Assembly: GCF_001514145.1 (NCBI RefSeq)
Contig: NZ_KQ948682.1
Coordinates: 1-64,000, forward strand
DNA length: 64,000 nucleotides
Origin: Streptomyces canus
GTDB lineage: Bacteria; Actinomycetota; Actinomycetes; Streptomycetales; Streptomycetaceae
Direction: 5' to 3'
In this document: in pieces, positions 58,569 to 64,000 of the stretch
Layout: each line of letters starts with the position of its first letter
Numbering within the stretch: position 1 is the stretch's first letter
Translations under genes and position numbers: made by a program
The notes under the pieces: generated by a model
What the model saw: only the letters and a program-made list of their open reading frames with translations
Databases searched by the model: none
Told to the model about the DNA's origin: nothing

Positions 58569-59363
58569 TTACTCCACGTGGGCCGTAACGCTCTCGCCGG
58601 AGGCATCGGTGATCTTCAGGGAATCCTGTTTCTGCTGGTAGGAGACCTTGCCGGAGAGGATTTCGGCGAGCTCGCGCTCGGCCTTCATCACCGGGCCCTC
58701 ACACATCATGCGCGTGGTCGCGAGGCGCCCGAACTCGATGGTGCCGTCCTTGACGGTGGCCCTGCCGTTGAAGGTGTTGCAGCCGAGGCTGCCGGTGACG
58801 GTGTTGTTCCTGGTGAGGGTGAGGTAGGCGGTCTCGCCGAGGGACCAGCGAGTGCCCTTGAGGGCGGGGGCCTTCTCCTCGCGCAGGGTGATGGTGTCGT
58901 TCTGCGGGCTGGTCAGCGTGAGGGTCCTGGCACCTGACGGCCCCTTCAGCTCGGCCTCGAGGTCGTTGTCGAAGACGCCGACGAACTTCTCCTCGAACCT
59001 CCCCAGCGCCCCTCCGCAGCCGATGAGTGTCATGGCGAGGTCGGAGACCTTCACGGTGTCGCCCTGGATGTCCACATCCGCACCGATGCTGTTGCAGCCC
59101 ACGGAACCACCGGACGTCCCGCCGCCGACGTCCGGTTCGGCGGCGCCGGGCTTGAAGTCGATGTGGGCGTGCCTGCGAGCACCCTTCTCGGGCAGGACGT
59201 AGTCCTTGCCGTCGACGGTGACCTTCCGGGGCACCCAGGAGGTGTCCGCGATGGTGGAGACGTCCTCGGTCCCGGTCCCCACGGTCTCCGTGCCACAGGC
59301 GGCCAGGACGGTGGTCCCGGCCAGGGCTGCGGCCGCGTACTTGGCGTGTGTCGTCCGCTTCAT
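58569..59363 (-). CDS. META-domain lipoprotein
   Basis: A 264-residue exported lipoprotein: signal AAAALAGTTVLAAC with the lipidated Cys near residue 23. Two META-like beta domains follow (about 40-145, TSWVPRKVTVDGKDY and GSVGCNSIGADVDI; about 150-260, TRWSLGETAYLTLT and GSLGCNTFNGRATV). META proteins are related to HslJ; their role in actinobacteria is unknown. ATG 59363 or the GTG 59378 could start. It sits between purF and a maleylpyruvate-isomerase-like gene and breaks the purine cluster. Confidence 0.8.
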   Translation of the reverse strand: MKRTTHAKYAAAALAGTTVLAACGTETVGTGTEDVSTIADTSWVPRKVTVDGKDYVLPEKGARRHAHIDFKPGAAEPDVGGGTSGGSVGCNSIGADVDIQGDTVKVSDLAMTLIGCGGALGRFEEKFVGVFDNDLEAELKGPSGARTLTLTSPQNDTITLREEKAPALKGTRWSLGETAYLTLTRNNTVTGSLGCNTFNGRATVKDGTIEFGRLATTRMMCEGPVMKAERELAEILSGKVSYQQKQDSLKITDASGESVTAHVE

Positions 59364-59394
59364 GACTCTTTGACGCACGAGCCCCGTGAAGGGT

Positions 59395-60192
59395 TCAGCT
59401 CATCAGCGGGAGCAGTCCGCCCAGGTCCGCCCGATCCCCGCTCGCGCTGACCTTGGCCGCGTCGAGCGCGTCCTTCCAGGTCAGCCGCCCGGTGGCGAGC
59501 CGGATCCAGGTCAGCGGGTCGGTCTCGACGACGTTCGGCGGGGTGCCGCGGGTGTGCTTCGGCCCCTCGACGCACTGCACGACGGCGTACGGCGGCACCC
59601 GCACCTCGGTCGAACCGCCGGGCGCCTTCGCGGCGAGGGCGTCGGCGAGGAGGCGCGTGCAGGCGGCGAGGGCCTGACGGTCGTAGAGGATGTCGAGGCC
59701 GGCGACGGCGGCGCTCAGGTCGTCGGTGTGGACGACGAGTTCGACGGTGCGGGTGACCAAATAGTCGGCGAGTGGCAGCGCGCCGGCGTTGGTCTCCAGG
59801 AGCCGGGTGCCGGGGTGGGTGTCCAGCAGCTCGGTCAGGGTCCGGTCGACGTCGGTGAGGTAGGCGTCGAGGTCGGGGTGCCGCTGGGCCAGGCCCCGGG
59901 TGAAGTCGGCGATGGCCGCGGAGCTGGCGGAGGTGGCGAACGGCCAGTCGAGCAGCACGGCGTCCTGCCGCGCGGGCGCGGGCCGGTCCAGGGCCCGGTG
60001 GACGGCCGTGACCGCCATCCCGATGTGCGCGACCAGCTCCCGTACGGTCCACTCCCCCAGCCGCGTCCGCAGCGCCAGTTGCTCGGGGGTCAACGTGCGT
60101 ACGGCCTCCCGTACGTTCCCGAGCTGGGCCTGGACGGCCGTGCGGATCTTGGCGGGGTCGTAGGCGCGGGCGCGCTTCCTGGCCGTGGGCAT
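59395..60192 (-). CDS. Maleylpyruvate isomerase / mycothiol-transferase family protein
   Basis: A 265-residue protein with an N-terminal DinB-like helical bundle typical of mycothiol-dependent maleylpyruvate isomerases (TRLGEWTVRELVAHIGMAVTA, metal His near 57; VELVVHTDDL supplies the later His-x-x-Asp). A C-terminal SCP2-like sterol-carrier domain follows (RLATGRLTWKDALDAAKVSASGDRADL in part). Family members use mycothiol in isomerisation or transfer reactions; the substrate is unknown. It stands beside the META lipoprotein, same strand, 31 bases upstream. Confidence 0.8.
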   Translation of the reverse strand: MPTARKRARAYDPAKIRTAVQAQLGNVREAVRTLTPEQLALRTRLGEWTVRELVAHIGMAVTAVHRALDRPAPARQDAVLLDWPFATSASSAAIADFTRGLAQRHPDLDAYLTDVDRTLTELLDTHPGTRLLETNAGALPLADYLVTRTVELVVHTDDLSAAVAGLDILYDRQALAACTRLLADALAAKAPGGSTEVRVPPYAVVQCVEGPKHTRGTPPNVVETDPLTWIRLATGRLTWKDALDAAKVSASGDRADLGGLLPLMS

Positions 60193-60240
60193 GACGGTGA
60201 GCCTAGTCGGCGCGGAAGTCGGACATGGAGGGAAGCCCCG

Positions 60241-60279
60241 CGAAGGCCCCTCCCGTCACAACGACGGGCGGGGCCTTCG
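60241..60279 (-). terminator. Terminator of the purSQL operon
   Basis: CGAAGGCCCCTCCCGTC (60241-60257) pairs with GACGGGCGGGGCCTTCG (60263-60279), with one mismatch and a 5-base loop, 19 bases after the purL stop. Confidence 0.8.
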
Positions 60280-60297
60280 GAGTCGTACGGCCGCGGC

Positions 60298-62556
60298 CTA
60301 CTTGAGCAGGGCCGGGATCGTGTCCTCGTGCGCCCGGCGCAGCTCCTCCAGGGGCAGTTCGAACTCGCCTTGGAGCTCGACGGTGTCCCCGTCCACGACA
60401 CCGATGCGGGTGACCGGCAGGCCACGCGCACCGCACATGTCGTTGAAGCGGAGTTCCTCCGAGCGCGGTACGGCGACGACCGCGCGGCCCGCCGACTCGG
60501 AGAAGAGGAGGGTGAAGGCGTCCAGCCCGTCCGGTACGACCAGACGCGCGCCCTTGCCGCCGAGCAGCGCCGACTCCACGACCGCCTGGATCAGGCCGCC
60601 GTCGGAGAGGTCGTGCGCGGAGTCGATCATCCCGTCGCGGGAGGCGGAGATCAGGATCTCGGCGAGCAGGCGCTCGCGCTCCAGGTCGACCTTCGGGGGC
60701 AGGCCGCCGAGGTGGTCGTGGATCACCTGGGACCAGGCCGAACCGCCGAACTCCTCCCGGGTGTCGCCGAGGAGGTAGATCAGCTGGCCCTCCTCCTGGA
60801 AGGCGACCGGCGTACGGCGGGCGACGTCGTCGATCACACCGAGGACCGCGACCACGGGGGTCGGGTGGATGGCGACCTCGCCCGTCTGGTTGTACAAGGA
60901 CACGTTGCCGCCCGTGACCGGCGTGCCCAACTGCAGGCAGCCGTCGGCCAGTCCGCGGATCGCCTCCGCGAACTGCCACATCACGGCCGGGTCCTCGGGG
61001 GAGCCGAAGTTCAGGCAGTCCGAGACGGCGAGCGGCTTGGCACCGGTCGTCGCCACGTTGCGGTACGCCTCCGCCAGCGCCAGCTGCGCGCCGGTGTACG
61101 GGTCCAGCTTCGCGTAACGGCCGTTGCCGTCCGTCGCGATCGCCACGCCCAGACCCGTCGACTCGTCGATGCGGATCATGCCGGAGTCCTCCGGCTGGGC
61201 CAGCACGGTGTTGCCCTGCACGAAGTGGTCGTACTGCGAGGTGATCCACTTCTTGGAGGCCTGGTTCGGGGAGGACACCAGCTGCAGGACCTGGTCCTTC
61301 AGTTCCTCGCTCGAAGCCGGCCGCGGCAGCTTGTTCGCGTCGTCCGCCTGGAGCTCGTCCTGCCAGGACGGGCGGGCGTACGGGCGCTCGTAGACCGGGC
61401 CGTCGTGCGCGACCGTGCGCGGGTCGACGTCGACGATCTTGCCGCCGTGCCAGTAGATCTCCAGGCGGTCGCCGTCGGTGACCTCACCGATGACGGTGGC
61501 GATGACGTCCCACTTGTCGCAGATCTCCAGGAACCGGTCGACCTTCTCCGGCTCGACGACCGCGCACATGCGTTCCTGCGACTCGCTCATGAGGATTTCC
61601 TCGGGCGAGAGCGTCGAGTCGCGCAGGGGTACGTCGTCCAGCGTCACGCGCATGCCGCCGGAGCCGTTCGACGCCAGCTCTGACGTGGCACAGGACAGGC
61701 CCGCCGCGCCCAGGTCCTGGATGCCGACGACCAGCTTCTCCTGGAACGCCTCCAGGGTGCACTCGATGAGGAGCTTCTCCTGGAAGGGGTCGCCGACCTG
61801 CACGGCCGGACGCTTCGACGGCTTGGCGTCGTCGAAGGTCTCCGAGGCCAGGATCGACGCGCCGCCGATGCCGTCACCGCCCGTGCGGGCCCCGTACAGG
61901 ATGACCTTGTTGCCCGCGCCGGACGCCTTCGCGAGGTGGATGTCCTCGTGCCGCATGACGCCGATGGCACCGGCGTTGACCAGCGGGTTGCCCTGGTAGC
62001 AGGCGTCGAAGACGACCTCGCCGCCGATGTTCGGCAGGCCCAGGCAGTTGCCGTAGCCGCCGATGCCGGCGACGACGCCGGGGAGCACGCGCTTGGTGTC
62101 CGGGTGGTCGGCAGCGCCGAAGCGCAGGGGGTCGACCACGGCCACCGGCCGCGCGCCCATCGCGATGATGTCGCGGACGATGCCGCCGACACCCGTGGCC
62201 GCGCCCTGGTAGGGCTCGACGTACGACGGGTGGTTGTGCGACTCGACCTTGAAGGTGACCGCGTAACCCTGGCCGACGTCCACGACGCCCGCGTTCTCGC
62301 CGATACCGACGAGCAGGGCGTCGGACTGCGGGGCCTTCTCGCCGAACTGGCGCAGGTGCACCTTGGAGGACTTGTAGCTGCAGTGCTCGGACCACATGAC
62401 GGAGTACATGGCGAGCTCGGCACCGGTGGGCCGGCGGCCGAGGATCTCCACGACCCGCTCGTACTCGTCCTTCTTCAGCCCGAGTTCGGCCCAGGGCAGC
62501 TCGACGTCGGGGGTCGCGGCCGCGTGCTCGACCGTGTCCAGAGGCGTCCGGCTCAT
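60298..62556 (-). CDS. purL: Phosphoribosylformylglycinamidine synthase, large subunit
   Basis: A 752-residue PurL of the short, multi-subunit type that needs PurQ and PurS. Start MSRTPLDTVEHAAATPDVEL; motifs AMYSVMWSEHCSYKSSK, VESHNHPSYVEPYQGAATGVGG in part, GARTGGDGIGGASILAS and GIQDLGAAGLSCATSEL. It converts FGAR and glutamine-derived ammonia to FGAM with ATP. The ATG overlaps the purQ stop (ATGA, 62553-62556), so the two are translationally coupled. A terminator follows at 60241. Confidence 0.98.
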   Translation of the reverse strand: MSRTPLDTVEHAAATPDVELPWAELGLKKDEYERVVEILGRRPTGAELAMYSVMWSEHCSYKSSKVHLRQFGEKAPQSDALLVGIGENAGVVDVGQGYAVTFKVESHNHPSYVEPYQGAATGVGGIVRDIIAMGARPVAVVDPLRFGAADHPDTKRVLPGVVAGIGGYGNCLGLPNIGGEVVFDACYQGNPLVNAGAIGVMRHEDIHLAKASGAGNKVILYGARTGGDGIGGASILASETFDDAKPSKRPAVQVGDPFQEKLLIECTLEAFQEKLVVGIQDLGAAGLSCATSELASNGSGGMRVTLDDVPLRDSTLSPEEILMSESQERMCAVVEPEKVDRFLEICDKWDVIATVIGEVTDGDRLEIYWHGGKIVDVDPRTVAHDGPVYERPYARPSWQDELQADDANKLPRPASSEELKDQVLQLVSSPNQASKKWITSQYDHFVQGNTVLAQPEDSGMIRIDESTGLGVAIATDGNGRYAKLDPYTGAQLALAEAYRNVATTGAKPLAVSDCLNFGSPEDPAVMWQFAEAIRGLADGCLQLGTPVTGGNVSLYNQTGEVAIHPTPVVAVLGVIDDVARRTPVAFQEEGQLIYLLGDTREEFGGSAWSQVIHDHLGGLPPKVDLERERLLAEILISASRDGMIDSAHDLSDGGLIQAVVESALLGGKGARLVVPDGLDAFTLLFSESAGRAVVAVPRSEELRFNDMCGARGLPVTRIGVVDGDTVELQGEFELPLEELRRAHEDTIPALLK

Positions 62557-63233
62557 GCGTTGACCAGCTTCTTGAGGATCGAGGTGAAGAAGGGGAGGCC
62601 GTCGGTGCGGCCGGTGCCGATGAGCGGCTCCACGGCGTGCTCCGGGTGCGGCATCAGGCCTACGACGTTGCCCGCCTCGTTGGTGATGCCGGCGATGTCC
62701 CGCAGCGAGCCGTTCGGGTTGAAGTCGAGGTACCGGAACGCGACCCGGCCCTCGGCCTCCAGCTTGTCGAGGGTGTACTCGTCGGCGACGTACCGGCCGT
62801 CCATGTTCTTCAGCGGGATGTTGATCTCCTGGCCGGCCGAGTAGTCGGTCGTCCAGGCGGTGTCCGCGTTCTCCACCCGCAACTTCTGGTCGCGGCAGAT
62901 GAAGTGGAGGTGGTCGTTGCCGAGCATCCCGCCCGGGAGGAGGTGGGCCTCGGTGAGGATCTGGAAGCCGTTGCAGATGCCGAGAACCGGCAGTCCGGCC
63001 TTCGCCTGCTCGATGAGGGGCTCCATCACCGGCGAGAAGCGCGCGATGGCACCGGCGCGCAGATAGTCGCCGTAGGAGAAACCGCCGCACAGCACCACGG
63101 CGTCGACCTGGTGGAGGTCCTTGTCCTTGTGCCAGAGGGCGACCGGTTCGGCGCCCGCGAGGCGGATCGCGCGCTGCGTGTCCCGGTCGTCGAGGCTGCC
63201 CGGGAAAGTGACGACGCCAATACGAGCGGTCAC
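62553..63233 (-). CDS. purQ: Phosphoribosylformylglycinamidine synthase, glutaminase subunit
   Basis: A 226-residue class I glutamine amidotransferase. The nucleophile Cys lies in VLGICNGFQIL (about 88), and the His/Glu of the triad in MPHPEHAVEP (about 200). It supplies ammonia to PurL. The GTG start overlaps the purS stop by four bases, and the stop overlaps purL, a tight three-gene operon. Confidence 0.98.
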   Translation of the reverse strand: MTARIGVVTFPGSLDDRDTQRAIRLAGAEPVALWHKDKDLHQVDAVVLCGGFSYGDYLRAGAIARFSPVMEPLIEQAKAGLPVLGICNGFQILTEAHLLPGGMLGNDHLHFICRDQKLRVENADTAWTTDYSAGQEINIPLKNMDGRYVADEYTLDKLEAEGRVAFRYLDFNPNGSLRDIAGITNEAGNVVGLMPHPEHAVEPLIGTGRTDGLPFFTSILKKLVNA

Positions 63234-63493
63234 TTCGCGGCCTCCGCGACTTCCTCCACCTTGACGGTGAAGTCCTCGATCACGGTGTTGGCGAGGAAGG
63301 ATTCCGCAAGATCGTGGATGCGGGCGAGCGCGGCCTCATCGACCGGTCCGTCAACTTCCAGTTCGAATCGCTTTCCCTGACGTACGTCGGAGATGCCGTC
63401 GAAACCCAGTCGCGGCAGTGCACGCTGCACCGCCTGGCCCTGGGGGTCGAGGATCTCCGGCTTGAGCATGACGTCGACTACGACGCGTGCCAC
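63230..63493 (-). CDS. purS: Phosphoribosylformylglycinamidine synthase, PurS subunit
   Basis: An 87-residue protein that bridges PurL and PurQ: VARVVVDVMLKPEILDPQGQ (start), LGFDGISDVRQGKRFEL and LANTVIEDFTV. GTG 63493 is chosen because GGGAG lies six bases upstream; the GTG at 63499 directly abuts that sequence and is unlikely. It is the first gene of the purS-purQ-purL operon and is divergent from the Lsr2-type gene. Confidence 0.95.
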   Translation of the reverse strand: MARVVVDVMLKPEILDPQGQAVQRALPRLGFDGISDVRQGKRFELEVDGPVDEAALARIHDLAESFLANTVIEDFTVKVEEVAEAAK

Positions 63494-63763
63494 TGGCACT
63501 CCCGGTGGTGTGGTGCTGAGCAGGTTCCTTCAGACTACCCGCACAAAATTTCTACGCGCGTTGAGTTGGAGGAATCTACGTGACGGCCATCACGGCCCAT
63601 CCTCGGGGCGGACGTCCGTGAAAATTTCCCGGAAAGATCTCAGATCGACACCCGATACCTATTGCGCTCGGACACGCGGAAGGATTTAGTCGAGCTTCAC
63701 AATGCATTGTCGGGCACTGTACAAATGAATTGACAGCGTGCCGCACGAAGGGACCGATATTCG
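63494..63763. promoter_or_regulatory. AT-rich divergent promoter region of purS and the lsr2-like gene
   Basis: These 270 bases are gene-free and clearly richer in A and T than the neighbours, especially 63535-63555 and 63690-63740. TTCACA and TACAAA, 18 bases apart near 63697-63726, could be the lsr2-like promoter, and TTGACA is at 63731-63736. Lsr2 proteins bind AT-rich DNA, so autoregulation here is plausible. Confidence 0.5.
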
Positions 63764-64000
63764 TGGCGCAGAAGGTCGTGGTCACTCTCTTTGACGACAT
63801 CGACGGCTCGGAAGCGGCGGAAACGATCGCCTTCGGACTCGACGGCAAGTCGTACGAGATCGACCTGAATCAAGCCAATGCCAAGAAACTGCGTAAGGCA
63901 CTCGAGCCCTACGTGGAGGCCGGCCGCAAGCGGTCCAGGTCCGGCAAGGCGTACCGGCAGACCGAGGTCGCTCCCGACCCGGCGGCGGTCAGGGCCTGGG
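63764..64000 (+). CDS. Lsr2-type nucleoid protein, N-terminal part (cut by window end)
   Basis: Seventy-nine codons are visible, starting with GTG as MAQKVVVTLFDDIDGSEAAE, then TIAFGLDGKSYEIDL and a basic linker (AGRKRSRSGKAYRQT). This is the Lsr2 dimerisation domain; the AT-hook-like RGR DNA-binding domain lies beyond the window. Lsr2 bridges AT-rich DNA and silences horizontally acquired and antibiotic genes. The position next to purS matches the Streptomyces lsr2 paralogue (LsrL, SCO4076 as I recall). GAAGGGA lies about nine bases before the start. Confidence 0.9.

Noticed and set aside
56337..58937. Plus-strand frame of 866 codons
   Set aside because: It is antisense to purM and purF and shows no domain.
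59386..61683. Plus-strand frame of 765 codons
   Set aside because: It is antisense to the maleylpyruvate-isomerase-like gene and purL.

Overview
The window is chromosomal DNA from a Streptomyces species. It has very high GC content, GTG and TTG starts, leaderless-looking promoters and genus markers: a 68-residue BldC, an AtrA-type TetR regulator, the orf1590-type sporulation protein, an Lsr2-type protein and DUF6274/DUF3073 proteins. From memory, the order MarR / MFS / SpoIIE phosphatase / NDH-2 / AtrA / sigma factor / AfsR-like / sporulation protein ... hrpA / bldC / vdh / DUF3073 / purM / purF ... purL / purQ / purS / lsr2-like matches the S. coelicolor core chromosome around SCO4122 down to SCO4076. 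No integrase, transposase, phage or CRISPR locus was seen.

Layout. 1-0.3 kb: upstream promoters and leader of an rRNA operon that reads leftward out of the window. 0.3-9 kb: MarR regulator with MFS exporter, a PAS-PP2C-ATPase phosphatase, a type II NADH dehydrogenase, AtrA and a membrane-tethered ECF sigma factor that carries its own zinc-finger, membrane and sugar-binding-like domains. 8.9-16.8 kb: a large AfsR/SARP-STAND regulator, a non-coding nested inverted repeat, an asparagine-synthase/lasso-cyclase-like protein and the sporulation regulator. 16.9-24.8 kb: L-2-hydroxyglutarate oxidase, a duplicated non-coding block, trmB, a PrsW-type protease, an aldo/keto reductase, an M23 peptidase under a c-di-AMP (ydaO-type) riboswitch, a membrane PP2C phosphatase and initiator tRNA. 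25-29.4 kb: a NarL-type two-component system, then a GTP cyclohydrolase II / MarR / inverted-order RibD-like reductase-deaminase cluster tied together by three copies of one palindromic operator. 29.4-36.8 kb: a secreted protein and a cold-shock block (two Csp proteins, a DEAD-box helicase, a CBS protein, a small conserved protein), a frameshifted DUF5994 pseudogene, a small membrane protein and an Asp23-family protein. 36.9-47.3 kb: tRNA-Lys, an APC permease, a large FG-GAP secreted protein, a second DEAD-box helicase with a long Arg/Asp/Gly-rich repeat tail, a lipoprotein, a minimal zincin, a membrane metallophosphoesterase and a Glu-Asp-Phe tRNA array. 47.4-64 kb: hrpA, a second identical tRNA-Asp, a DUF6274 protein, bldC, vdh, DUF3073, and purine genes in two clusters (purF-purM and purS-purQ-purL) separated by a META-domain lipoprotein and a maleylpyruvate-isomerase-like protein. 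The window ends inside an Lsr2-type gene.

The most notable points are the self-contained ECF sigma factor with extracytoplasmic NPCBM-like domain, the MarR/RibA/RibD-like mini-regulon with operators placed inside promoter spacers, the c-di-AMP riboswitch on the M23 peptidase, and the asparagine-synthase-like protein whose PPi-loop has lost its aspartate. All functional statements come from reading motifs in the sequence and from family knowledge; no database search was run.
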